The notes beneath the pieces were generated by a model. It was given only the letters and a program-made list of their open reading frames with translations. It was not told where the DNA came from and made no database searches. Below are positions 34,458-42,849 of a stretch of 53,053 nt of DNA, piece after piece; position 1 is the stretch's first letter, and each line of letters starts with the position of its first letter. The stretch covers positions 1 through 53,053 of the forward strand of contig CBDUQN010000012.1 of assembly GCA_965369375.1 (NCBI GenBank), in the 5' to 3' direction. This stretch comes from CBDUQN01 sp965369375. Lineage in GTDB: Bacteria > Krumholzibacteriota > Krumholzibacteriia > Krumholzibacteriales > Krumholzibacteriaceae. The position numbers and the translations under genes were made by a program.

Positions 34458-35709
34458 CTGCCACCTCCCTCACATCTACATCCAGATCCGCAACACGAAT
34501 TTCTCCGGTCATTAATTTATTCAGGGTTGTCTTGAAAATGCTTTTGAATACATCTTTCTTGCATAAATGGCATTCCAACTTATCCTCGATCCCTAGAAGG
34601 CAGTCTCGTATTTGTTCTTGTACTTCGATGTCTCGTGTGACGGAAATCCGAATTTCGGAGAATTTTCCTTTACTCATAATAGGGACAGGACTTGGCGACG
34701 CATGCCCAGCAATATATGCCGACTTGTGTGAAAGCAGAAAAGCAATGAAGAAGGGATCGAAATCATCGTATGCCACAATTGCGTTGATTTGTTGATTAGT
34801 GGCAGCTATCTCAGCGACAGTGATGCCTACCTTGCCGATAGATGATCCGATGCAAACGAAACATACTGCCTGTTTAGGTAGTACACGGGATACCGCCAAA
34901 CCGGCTTCTGTTATCTCCTTATCACTTTTCCGAATCTGGATTTCAGTTCCCAAATCGGCAGGTGCAATGAACTGATACCCACCACCAGAGTAAAATTCTC
35001 TCCGCATTGTGGGAGGGGTCGTTCCTGTGATGATCTTGCCCAAATCGCTCATGCGTACAATCTCCCAACTCTCCGGGATCTCGCCGATTTCGGTCATCTT
35101 GGTCTTCTCGCCGCGGAGACCGTGGGTGAAGAGATGTTGCATTGTGGATTTCTTGAGGTCGCGGAGCGACCGGATGATCTTATCCTGTGTCTCAATCGCC
35201 CGCTGAATCTTCAACGGCACCACAGCAATCTTCTTCTGTTCGGGAAGAGGGGGGAGGGAGATCGGCCAACCCTTGATTACAGACATTGGAATCCGCTGCC
35301 TTCCGGTCGCGCCCTCCATCTTCTGTGCGATCTGGCGGCGGATTGTGGTATCAAGAAAGAAATAGAAAAGGAAATACTTGTTGCTGATTCCCTCCCGCCC
35401 TCGGAAGGGAATGAGTTCAGTAGATGCGTATCCAAATTCCATCGGCAGGTCGCGTGTTATGCCCTGTTTGCCGTTCTCGAAACATGGTGTGATCTTTGCC
35501 AGAAGGCAGTCGCCCTTTTCAAAGTAGTTGCCACTCCTGATGTCTTTTCCAGCTTTCCAGGAAAAGTTACGGATGTATGTATTCTCTTGACGCACAAGCT
35601 CCATAGGTACAAACGGAATTCGCTCATACTTCTTGCAGTCCAAGCCGCGCGGTTTGGATGTGAAATCAGCCACTTCACCGATCGTTGTCTCTGTCCAACC
35701 GCTCTTCAT
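34447..35709 (-). CDS. hsdS: type I restriction enzyme specificity subunit
   Basis: A 420-residue HsdS with two target-recognition domains (about 1-160 and 215-370). Each begins with a W-based segment (GWTETTIGEVADF; SWEIVRMSDLGKI) and is followed by a conserved helix (LPPLPEQKKIAVVPLKIQRA; EVQEQIRDCLLGIEDKL). It chooses the bipartite DNA target for HsdM and HsdR. I chose the ATG at 35709, with GGAGAG upstream; the longer in-frame start would overlap the preceding gene. It overlaps the kinase gene by 11 nt. Confidence 0.9.
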   Translation of the reverse strand: MKSGWTETTIGEVADFTSKPRGLDCKKYERIPFVPMELVRQENTYIRNFSWKAGKDIRSGNYFEKGDCLLAKITPCFENGKQGITRDLPMEFGYASTELIPFRGREGISNKYFLFYFFLDTTIRRQIAQKMEGATGRQRIPMSVIKGWPISLPPLPEQKKIAVVPLKIQRAIETQDKIIRSLRDLKKSTMQHLFTHGLRGEKTKMTEIGEIPESWEIVRMSDLGKIITGTTPPTMRREFYSGGGYQFIAPADLGTEIQIRKSDKEITEAGLAVSRVLPKQAVCFVCIGSSIGKVGITVAEIAATNQQINAIVAYDDFDPFFIAFLLSHKSAYIAGHASPSPVPIMSKGKFSEIRISVTRDIEVQEQIRDCLLGIEDKLECHLCKKDVFKSIFKTTLNKLMTGEIRVADLDVDVREVAGAE

Positions 35710-35735
35710 TTTGTCTCTCTCCAGTTTTAGGCGCT

Positions 35736-37535
35736 TCACTTTCCCCACACCTTACGCTCCACGTACTTTATGAAATTGCGTTTTCGTTTGTAATCTGTCT
35801 TCAACTGCATCAGATCATCATGAAACTTCTTTTCCTTCCCGATCCGTTTCATAAGTCCGTAAATGCGATCCAAGAAATCAACCGCTTGCTTGTAGCTGTG
35901 GTTATTTGTCTGGTTGATCAGCGTCTCGACCTGCCGGCTGAATATCTCGACGGCGTCTTCTGGGTGGTGTTTCTCACGCAACCGAGCCAACTCCAGCCAT
36001 AATCCCTCGGAACAACCTCCCTGTTTGGCTTCGTCCCAGGCCTCATCTTCCTTCTTTTCCCATAGCAGAACGGAGACAAGCAACGAGTGATCGGGCGGCG
36101 ACGGGTTCCACCGGGAAACCAGGTCGGCTTTGGTTTTGTTGCCATATTCGCGCTTGTATTCAGCCTTCTGCTTCCTGATATCTTTACGCATATGGACGAA
36201 CGCCTTTTCCCGCCATTCCGGCCAGTGCTTGATCTTCTTTGCGTACTTTGCCAGATCCTTGTAGGTTTCAACCGAGGTTCGTTCAACGAAGTTGGCCCAA
36301 ATCATCTCTACAGCGTCTATCGACCGCTTGGCGCGCAGATACTCGTCGGCAAGGAAGACGCGCAGTCGTGAATTCGATCCATCGTGGAATGCGGCCAGCC
36401 CGTTCTCCGCCCATTCCCGGGCTAGTTTGTACTTACGGGCCTTGCGGCATCTTTCCGCGATTTGGAGATAGACATATGACTGCGAGAGATCCCGGCTCAG
36501 AATGTCTATAACCAGGTCAAGATCGCCTTTATCTTCCGCGATAGCAAGCATCATGCTTTGTAGTTTGCGGCATCGGCCGTATATTCCGATGCTCTTATGC
36601 CCTGGTTTCACGTGTGGCACCTTGCTCCACTCCATCTCGACAAGTTCCCGATACCTTTTCCGCCCGTCCTTTCCGAGCACGTCGCGGTAGACATCATACG
36701 CGCCGTCAAATATGTCCCACTCCGACCGAAGAGTGCGCTTGAATAATCTTTCCGCCAGGGCGACAGAGTCGGGCTTTGCGATCTTGCACGCTTCGAAGTG
36801 GAGTTTATAAATGCTGTCTAAAATAATACTCATGCATCCGTCCGAGTCATCGATATGTTGAATGGCTTCTTCCCAAACATCGAATGAGTATTCGGCCAAT
36901 TCGATCAACCCGGCGGCGTATTGGGGCACCAACATCGTGCGCAGTTTATCCAGGACCCGGTCTACTCGACGTATGTATCCATAGGTCTCGTTCCAGTGGA
37001 TGAAGTCGTCAATACCGATGGCTTGGCGGATGACTCGCCGCATCTCGGAGGTGTTGGGTTTTGCCTCATCGGTGGCTGTGCTCATTCGAAGCATGGCATA
37101 GAATTCATCGTCCAGGTCCGCCTGTTCCATGATAATTTGGACCAGATTTGAAACGGATTGCTTTGAGAGGTATCTTTCAATATCCTTAGGGGTTAAAGTT
37201 TTGCCGCCCGATTTCTTCTTTCTCCTGCTACCGTCATTCTGCTTGATGTACGCAAGCCCCGCGGCCACCAGGTGCTTGCAGAATTCTCTCTCCTGTCCGA
37301 GTGGACAGGAGCATCGCCCCTGGACCCTGCCGTCCTCGATCCATAGGGATGTCTTGTATAGATGGGTCCCATGAACGGTAGCGTTGACGTTACCCTTGCG
37401 CTCATGAACGAAGCTGACCGTGTCCAATTCGAAATATTCCTCGCCGCGCGAGAAGTAGACAGGTCCTGCAGCCTGACGTAACGCGGACCTTGTTATCATA
37501 CCTTCAGGGTCTTTGCCTTTTCGTGGTTTGGCCAT
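35736..37535 (-). CDS. SWIM zinc-finger protein
   Basis: A 599-residue protein with an N-terminal SWIM zinc finger: CSCPLGQEREFCKHLVAAGL gives the Cys-x-Cys...Cys-x-His ligands at about residues 75-91. The rest is helical and tetratricopeptide-like (EWAENGLAAFHDGSN, YLRAKRSIDAVEMIWANF). SWIM proteins often bind DNA or proteins and turn up in restriction and other defence loci; no activity is assigned. It lies between rhuM and hsdS with 3-nt and 26-nt gaps, so it is part of the same transcript. Confidence 0.8.
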   Translation of the reverse strand: MAKPRKGKDPEGMITRSALRQAAGPVYFSRGEEYFELDTVSFVHERKGNVNATVHGTHLYKTSLWIEDGRVQGRCSCPLGQEREFCKHLVAAGLAYIKQNDGSRRKKKSGGKTLTPKDIERYLSKQSVSNLVQIIMEQADLDDEFYAMLRMSTATDEAKPNTSEMRRVIRQAIGIDDFIHWNETYGYIRRVDRVLDKLRTMLVPQYAAGLIELAEYSFDVWEEAIQHIDDSDGCMSIILDSIYKLHFEACKIAKPDSVALAERLFKRTLRSEWDIFDGAYDVYRDVLGKDGRKRYRELVEMEWSKVPHVKPGHKSIGIYGRCRKLQSMMLAIAEDKGDLDLVIDILSRDLSQSYVYLQIAERCRKARKYKLAREWAENGLAAFHDGSNSRLRVFLADEYLRAKRSIDAVEMIWANFVERTSVETYKDLAKYAKKIKHWPEWREKAFVHMRKDIRKQKAEYKREYGNKTKADLVSRWNPSPPDHSLLVSVLLWEKKEDEAWDEAKQGGCSEGLWLELARLREKHHPEDAVEIFSRQVETLINQTNNHSYKQAVDFLDRIYGLMKRIGKEKKFHDDLMQLKTDYKRKRNFIKYVERKVWGK

Positions 37536-37538
37536 CGG

Positions 37539-38603
37539 TTATTTCCTGTCCGTATCTTCGCTCTCGATATTCTCAGTAGTTCGATCCTTCTCCTCGATCT
37601 TCTCGAGCTCCTCAACCGTCTTCAGGAAATGACGCTCCACGGGCGAGGCCTCCATCAGGTGGGCCTTTCGGTACTTAACGTATTCGGCCCGCGCTCTGCC
37701 CAGGGCTTCATCATGACTGATCCCACCGGTATGCGTAAGTATCTGACGGCCGCTGAGCTGTATGAATTCATCGAGCTTGGCGATCCAGTCATTCATGTGC
37801 ATGGGGATGCGATTCAGGGCCCGAAGTTCGGCGAATTCCAGATAGATCGTGACGATGCGGTTCAGCGCGTCCAGTTCGTCTTCCTGGAGATAGTTCTTGG
37901 CAACCTCGATGTCCTGCACAGTGGGTTGCGATCCTATCCATGTGGTCAGCCCCATGTTGGGACGCGATGCATCGGCGCGGTGGGCGACGACCTCAGCGGC
38001 GGTGTGCCCGTGCGCTGCCCAATGCATCTTGTTCTGGACGGTCGCGAAGAACTGCCGCGAGAGATCCGTGTTGGGATCGTAATCTATGCTCGTAGCGTAG
38101 ATGTCCAACACCTTGCGCCAGAACACCTTCTCGGCTGAGCGGATATCCCGGATTCTGGCTAGGAGTTCGTCAAAGTAAAGGTCGCCGCCTGCCTGCTTGA
38201 GCCGTTCGTCGTCCAGAACGAAACCCTTGACAACATACTCGCGCAGGCGCTCGGTGGCCCAGCGGCGGAACTGCGTACCGCGGTGAGAGTGGACACGGTA
38301 GCCGACGGCAAGAATCATGTACAGGTTATAAAAATCCACGGACCGGGCAACTTCTCGAGAGCCCTCCTTCTGAACTATCCGGAATTTCCGGATAGTTGCC
38401 TCCGGGAGCTGTTCCCCTTCAGCGAAGATGTTCCTTATATGCTCGTTGATTGTACGGACATCCTTCTGAAACAACTCAGCCATGAGCTTCTGGCTCAGCC
38501 ACACGGTTTCATTCTGCAGCTGCACCTGAATCCTCGTTTCCCCGTCTTCGGTCTGATAGAGCAGGATATCGCTATCTGGCTTGGCAGGGAGATTCTCGCT
38601 CAC
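37539..38603 (-). CDS. rhuM: RhuM family protein
   Basis: A 354-residue protein of the RhuM family, found repeatedly inside type I restriction loci and pathogenicity islands, with no firm function. Visible family blocks are VWLSQKLMAELFQKDVRTIN, VDFYNLYMILAVGYRVHSHR, and GTQFRRWATERLREYVVKGF. The last has a KilA/Bro-like character, and the C-terminal part resembles a Fic/Doc-like helical domain (PMHMNDWIAKLDEFIQL). The GTG at 38603 is chosen because GGAGG lies just upstream; an in-frame ATG 18 nt earlier has no such site. It lies downstream of hsdM. Confidence 0.85.
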   Translation of the reverse strand: MSENLPAKPDSDILLYQTEDGETRIQVQLQNETVWLSQKLMAELFQKDVRTINEHIRNIFAEGEQLPEATIRKFRIVQKEGSREVARSVDFYNLYMILAVGYRVHSHRGTQFRRWATERLREYVVKGFVLDDERLKQAGGDLYFDELLARIRDIRSAEKVFWRKVLDIYATSIDYDPNTDLSRQFFATVQNKMHWAAHGHTAAEVVAHRADASRPNMGLTTWIGSQPTVQDIEVAKNYLQEDELDALNRIVTIYLEFAELRALNRIPMHMNDWIAKLDEFIQLSGRQILTHTGGISHDEALGRARAEYVKYRKAHLMEASPVERHFLKTVEELEKIEEKDRTTENIESEDTDRK

Positions 38604-38641
38604 AATTTGCCTCCGGTCCATTTACTGTTCATGCGTTTGGC

Positions 38642-40453
38642 TTATTCGAATTCCATCTTGGTAAATATCTTCTTCAGGACGCCGTCGATTTCTTTGGCTT
38701 CCTTCTCCAATCTCCTTAGCTCCTCTAAAACTTCGGGAATCGGCCTGTATTCCTCCTGCTCGCTTGTATCCACGTAACGGGAGGGAGACAGGTTGTAGTC
38801 GTTCCCGGCCGCTTCCTCGTCGGTGATTACCGTGACGAATCGCTCGATGTCCTGACCCTTAATGAAACCCTGGGCGATCTTCCGGATGTTTTCGTCGGGG
38901 ATGTAGTTCTTCGGACGGCCCTTTTTGAATTCCTGACCAGCATTTACCAGCACAATTTTACCCCGGCGCTGCGGCAGCTTGTTTCTGTTGAGCAGGATGA
39001 TGACCCCGGCGGCGGTTGTATTGTAAAAAAGGTTATCGGGAAGCAAAACGACACCCTCGATCAGATCATGATCGACAAACCACTTGCGTATCGTCTTTTC
39101 CTTATCCTCGTTTCGGCTCCCGCTGCCGCGCGTAACCGCTCCGGTGTCCAGCACGACGGCGGCCCTGCCATTGGGCTTGAGGGAGGTGACGGTGTGCTGC
39201 AGCCATGCCCAGTCGGCCTTGCCGGACGTGATGCCGCCATAATCTTCGAAGCGCCCGAAGTCGTCCTTTTCATAGACGGATGTATCGAACGGCTGGTTCC
39301 ACATGGGATTGGCGACGACAATATCGAACCCTCGAAGTCTGCCGTCCGACTGCCGGAATTTCGGATTGGTCATGGAGTTGCCGCGGGCGATTTCACCTTC
39401 CATGTCGTGGATGACCATGTTCATCCTGGCAATAGCATAACTCGATCCGGTCAGTTCCTGTCCATGCAGTTTCAAAGGGCGGCTGACCTTGAGTTCCCGC
39501 TCCATGAGGGCCAGCTCGCACTTGATCAGGAGACCGGCTGAGCCGCAGGCATAGTCGTAGACTTCCTCTCCCTGAGCGGGACGGACCATGTAGGCCATGA
39601 GCCAGCCGACCTCGGTGGGAGTGAAAAACTCGCCGGCGCTTTGCCCCTGTCCTTCGGCGAATTTTCTCAGCAGGTACTCGTAGCATCGGCCGAGGAAATC
39701 CGGTTCTACATCGTACAGACCGAGGCGGTAACGCGGATCGGACAGAGTCTCGATGATTCCGGCCAGTGCGGCATCGCTGATCTCTCTTTCTCCGCTACGG
39801 GTCTCGTTAAAGTCGACGATATCGATTACACCGCCCAGATCCTTGCGCTTGTCGCCTGCGTTGGCCTTGACGATTGTGCGCATGGTAGTCGTGAGCTGCT
39901 CGCCGAGCGATTTCGGTTTCCGGTCCTCGGGCCAGTCGAACTGCTCGCGTCCACTTACAACGGGCCAACGGGCCTCGGGCGGAATGTAGAAACGTACGAG
40001 GCTCGGGTCTGACTCGATGATCGAGAGGGCGGTCTCGCGATCACCGTACGTTTCGGCCAGGCGCTCGACTTCATCTTCAAATACATCCGACAGCCGCTTG
40101 ATGAACACTATCGGCAGAATATAATCCTTGAATTTCGGGGCATCTTTTTCGCCCCTGATCGAGCATGCGGAGCTCCAAAGCATCTGCTCCATCGATTTCG
40201 TCGTGAGAAGATCGTTTTTCGACGTGCGGCGGCGCTTGCGGCCTTTCCGGGCGATTTCGTCCTCTTGAGATCCTACCTCATTCATCAATTTGGCAATCGC
40301 TTGTTTGGCCTTGCCGCGCGGCGTGCTCCGTCCATTCTCCCAACGATTGAGGGTTGAGAAGGCCACGCCGAGCCTCGCGGCAAGTTCCTCCTGGCTTAGA
40401 TCGAGCCGGGTCCTCAGTTGTTTCAAAATGTTCGGTATTTCTCTATTGTCCAT
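38642..40453 (-). CDS. hsdM: type I modification methylase with N-terminal XRE helix-turn-helix
   Basis: A 603-residue protein. Residues 1 to about 60 form an XRE-type helix-turn-helix (LRTRLDLSQEELAARLGVAF, STLNRWENGRSTP). From about 80 it is HsdM: helical N-domain (MEQMLWSSACSIRG), QSAGEFFTPTEVGWLMAYMV, SAM-binding motif in VYDYACGSAGLLIKCE, and the catalytic NPMW in DIVVANPMWNQPF, in place of the usual NPPF/Y. It methylates adenine in the HsdS target and is needed for restriction. The fused repressor-like domain suggests that the methylase senses its own level and controls the operon through the repeats upstream. AGGAGG precedes the ATG. Confidence 0.9.
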   Translation of the reverse strand: MDNREIPNILKQLRTRLDLSQEELAARLGVAFSTLNRWENGRSTPRGKAKQAIAKLMNEVGSQEDEIARKGRKRRRTSKNDLLTTKSMEQMLWSSACSIRGEKDAPKFKDYILPIVFIKRLSDVFEDEVERLAETYGDRETALSIIESDPSLVRFYIPPEARWPVVSGREQFDWPEDRKPKSLGEQLTTTMRTIVKANAGDKRKDLGGVIDIVDFNETRSGEREISDAALAGIIETLSDPRYRLGLYDVEPDFLGRCYEYLLRKFAEGQGQSAGEFFTPTEVGWLMAYMVRPAQGEEVYDYACGSAGLLIKCELALMERELKVSRPLKLHGQELTGSSYAIARMNMVIHDMEGEIARGNSMTNPKFRQSDGRLRGFDIVVANPMWNQPFDTSVYEKDDFGRFEDYGGITSGKADWAWLQHTVTSLKPNGRAAVVLDTGAVTRGSGSRNEDKEKTIRKWFVDHDLIEGVVLLPDNLFYNTTAAGVIILLNRNKLPQRRGKIVLVNAGQEFKKGRPKNYIPDENIRKIAQGFIKGQDIERFVTVITDEEAAGNDYNLSPSRYVDTSEQEEYRPIPEVLEELRRLEKEAKEIDGVLKKIFTKMEFE

Positions 40454-40487
40454 ATCGATTTCCTCCTAACATATGCCGTATAATGCT

Positions 40488-40509
40488 ATAGCAATATAGC
40501 AATAGCAAG
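40488..40509 (-). promoter_or_regulatory. tandem ATAGCAAT repeats upstream of hsdM, probable operator/promoter
   Basis: On the plus strand, ATAGCAAT occurs at 40488-40495 and again at 40496-40503, followed by a partial AGCAAG. On the minus strand this gives repeated TTGCTA, which can serve as -35 elements, with ATTATA about 18 nt downstream as a possible -10. It lies 35-55 bp before the XRE-hsdM start, so the fused helix-turn-helix is the obvious candidate to bind it. Confidence 0.5.
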
Positions 40510-40723
40510 TCTTTTTTACGGAAATTTGTTTTTTTCTCGTCTAAGAACGAGTGGATGGCTGCCACACGAAGCTGGCAGATGCAGCCACCAGGGGCGTAAA
40601 CATCGATGCGGGAAAAGGAACATGTGACAACAAACTGATCGTTTGAAGGACGGTTGCAGAGCGAATCATCCTTGCAGCTCTCAGGGATGAGTTAGCCAAT
40701 ACAAATAATCTCGCTAACCGCTA

Positions 40724-41005
40724 GCAGCTGAACTCTCTATCCTCAAGGCATCCAAGGATCGGATCTTTAGAGCTCCACCTCCGGAATGGATTATAGAACA
40801 GGTAGCAACTATACAGGAAGTTCTCGAGCGGCGTGTCGGGAAATCAGCCCTTATCCTGAGGAAACTTCTCGGCAAGATCCGTCTCGAGCCGGTAAAACCT
40901 GATATTGGCAAACACTATTTGAGGGCGGTGTCCAGGCTGCAAGCCCTGGCCCTATTAGAAATAAAAACCGGCCCCGATGAATCGGAGCCGGGCTATTCAA
41001 CCGAA
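40724..41005 (+). pseudogene. large serine recombinase, C-terminal remnant (copy 1)
   Basis: An open frame without a start encodes only the tail of a large serine recombinase: LAAELSILKASKDRIF, APPPEWI, TIQEVLERRVGKSALILRK, LLGKIRLEP, then HYLRAVSRLQALALLE. The catalytic N-terminal resolvase and recombinase domains are absent. Homology stops exactly where the PIN-domain gene ends, so the cassette to its right has replaced the rest. A second related remnant lies at 42850-43245. The two are about 85-90% alike by eye. Confidence 0.7.
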
Positions 41006-41007
41006 CC

Positions 41008-41508
41008 TTACATGCCCAGCTTGAATTTAGTACGCCATAGGGATAGTTTTTTGCTGGTGTAGTGATCTTTCAGCTTTCGCTTTGGCCGAATTCCTGCCGA
41101 TACGACAAGATCCTCGAGAGAGACCAAGCGATCTCCCCAGTCTAGTTGCATAGAGACTCGAACAGCTGCTTGGTCTGCACATACGGCCTCCCAATCCTTC
41201 TCTCGACTGTAAGCATGAGCCCATAAGTCGCGTTCACCATCATCCAGAGTAACAGCATCCCTACATGCCGTAGCTAAAAGGGCACGATCGCGATCCGTAA
41301 CATCAACTATTTCGATGCCAGTGTTCAGATGGCTATCTTCAACTACAACGTAGCCAGGAGTTCGAGCAACTCCGGACCGAGTTTCTTCGCGGCACTTCTC
41401 AACCGTTACAAGTTTGTAATGACCGCGAAGCCCGTTCCAGCAGCCGGTACGCACAGCTTCGATAATGACGTTGGTATCTAAGAGAATCACCCGCTTGCAT
41501 CCCGTCAC
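41008..41508 (-). CDS. PIN-domain-like protein, partner of the XRE-ImmA protein
   Basis: A 166-residue protein starting with GTG. The N-terminal strand VILLDTNVIIEAV carries the first acidic residue of a PIN nuclease. A Glu in VEKCREETRSG, Asp/Glu in LDDGERDLWAHAYS and Asp in AVCADQAAVR fit the remaining acidic positions. PIN domains are RNases, often toxins. It begins 13 nt after the XRE-ImmA gene stop and would be co-transcribed with it. An in-frame upstream extension overlaps that gene and was not used. The C-terminus is basic (KRKLKDHYTSKKLSLWRTKF). Confidence 0.65.
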   Translation of the reverse strand: MTGCKRVILLDTNVIIEAVRTGCWNGLRGHYKLVTVEKCREETRSGVARTPGYVVVEDSHLNTGIEIVDVTDRDRALLATACRDAVTLDDGERDLWAHAYSREKDWEAVCADQAAVRVSMQLDWGDRLVSLEDLVVSAGIRPKRKLKDHYTSKKLSLWRTKFKLGM

Positions 41509-41521
41509 CCCAACACCGCCC

Positions 41522-42613
41522 TTAGATATCGAATGGCACTTCGAGGAAATGCTCGCGAAAGAGATCGGCGAGTTTATCAATGGACAGGCCGACAAGCGCC
41601 GATACGCGGCGGACTGAAACCATTCCTTCTTCAAGTCCCTGCTTCAGTGCTTTAACGAATGCAAGACTAAACCGCCGTGGCATTTCCTCTGTTTTCTCGT
41701 TTTCCGTGCTCCAATGTTCAGCTGTTACAATCTCATCTTTACGCAGCATTCCTAGCTGCACAAGCCGCCATTGAAGGGCGAGAGGAGTCACGTGGAGATT
41801 AAGCGCCGATTCGTTTACCCAGCTGGACCACTTGATGTCGTCTTTCTGTGGCGCATACCCCCACCATGTTCTTAGGATACCCTCAGGCATGAGCATTGCG
41901 CTCGCAAAGCAATTGGCCAGTTGCTCACTTCGCTTCATCGGTTTCAGCAATCTGTTCTCTTCGAAATGTTCCGGTCGGATTGTTTCCCAAGTGAGGAGAT
42001 GAAAGAGTTCATGCGCAAGGTCAAAACTCCTGCGTCCCGCCGGTTCGTTTCGGTTGATTAGAATGGCACTGAGCTCGGGAAGCTTGAACGCTGCTCCTGA
42101 AACACCTTCAATCGCATCGACGTAGAGCACAAGTGCCCGAAGTTTTTCCTCAACGGCCTTTTCGAGTGAAACTGCCGGCACATCACCAAGATCCCACTCA
42201 TGCGACAACCATTCCGCCGCGTGGTGCGCGTCCTCATACGAACTCTTCATAGTCAAGCTGAGCCGCAGAGGTGTCGTCCATTTGTTTTCATGTGCTGTCA
42301 AATAGCGATACAGCGCCAGCCAGCGACCAGCCCATGATTCGAATTCGCTAATCAGGTCTGTTTTTCCCTCGCTTGTTCTCCACGAAAAATATCCTTCACC
42401 ATCGATTCGAAATGGATCTGTGAAATAATCAAGATCGCGGTTAAGGACCTTTATCGCTGTTAACAATTCGTCAGCAGATACTTTTCGCAATCCCGATTCG
42501 ATCGCCGCAAGGGTTTGTCTGTCCTTGAATCCTAGCTGAGCAGATAATTGCTGTTGAGTTAATTTCTCTTGTAGTCGAGCTGCTTTCATCCGTTTAGCAA
42601 TGATATTTTGCAT
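41522..42613 (-). CDS. XRE regulator fused to ImmA/IrrE-type metallopeptidase
   Basis: A 363-residue protein. Residues 1-60 are an XRE helix-turn-helix (KLTQQQLSAQLGFKDRQTL). The middle holds an ImmA/IrrE (COG2856-type) zinc peptidase with HELFH at 201-205 (SFDLAHELFHLLTWE) and the downstream EQLANCFASAMLMP block. A C-terminal helical domain follows (FVKALKQGLEEGMVSVRRVS). ImmA relatives cleave repressors to trigger mobile-element or stress genes. Coupling to a PIN nuclease suggests a regulated toxin cassette. The ATG at 42613 has GGAGG upstream and begins the helix-turn-helix directly; the longer reading adds an unconvincing leader. Confidence 0.82.
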   Translation of the reverse strand: MQNIIAKRMKAARLQEKLTQQQLSAQLGFKDRQTLAAIESGLRKVSADELLTAIKVLNRDLDYFTDPFRIDGEGYFSWRTSEGKTDLISEFESWAGRWLALYRYLTAHENKWTTPLRLSLTMKSSYEDAHHAAEWLSHEWDLGDVPAVSLEKAVEEKLRALVLYVDAIEGVSGAAFKLPELSAILINRNEPAGRRSFDLAHELFHLLTWETIRPEHFEENRLLKPMKRSEQLANCFASAMLMPEGILRTWWGYAPQKDDIKWSSWVNESALNLHVTPLALQWRLVQLGMLRKDEIVTAEHWSTENEKTEEMPRRFSLAFVKALKQGLEEGMVSVRRVSALVGLSIDKLADLFREHFLEVPFDI

Positions 42614-42672
42614 TGGTTTCCTCCCGTCACAATAAAACATACACAAATATTTGAGAAGATGCAAGATTTCAT

Positions 42673-42692
42673 TGCATATTCAATAATGCAAG
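42673..42692 (-). promoter_or_regulatory. TTGCAT...ATGCAA inverted repeat, probable XRE operator
   Basis: TTGCAT (42673-42678) and ATGCAA (42687-42692) form an inverted repeat with an 8-bp spacer, and further TGCAA/TTGCA half-sites lie close by. It is 60-80 bp upstream of the XRE-ImmA start in AT-rich DNA, the expected place for autoregulation by its helix-turn-helix. Confidence 0.4.
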
Positions 42693-42849
42693 AAAAATGC
42701 CATATGGCTATGCTATAATAAAGCAGATTCACGATCATAGGAACTTGTAACATCTTGTAAAGTAACAGATTAGTTGGCGGCTGTTATCGACTAAATTCGA
42801 TTCTTTCAATAGATATTACATGGATTGAGCCCTTAAGATCAAAGACCTC

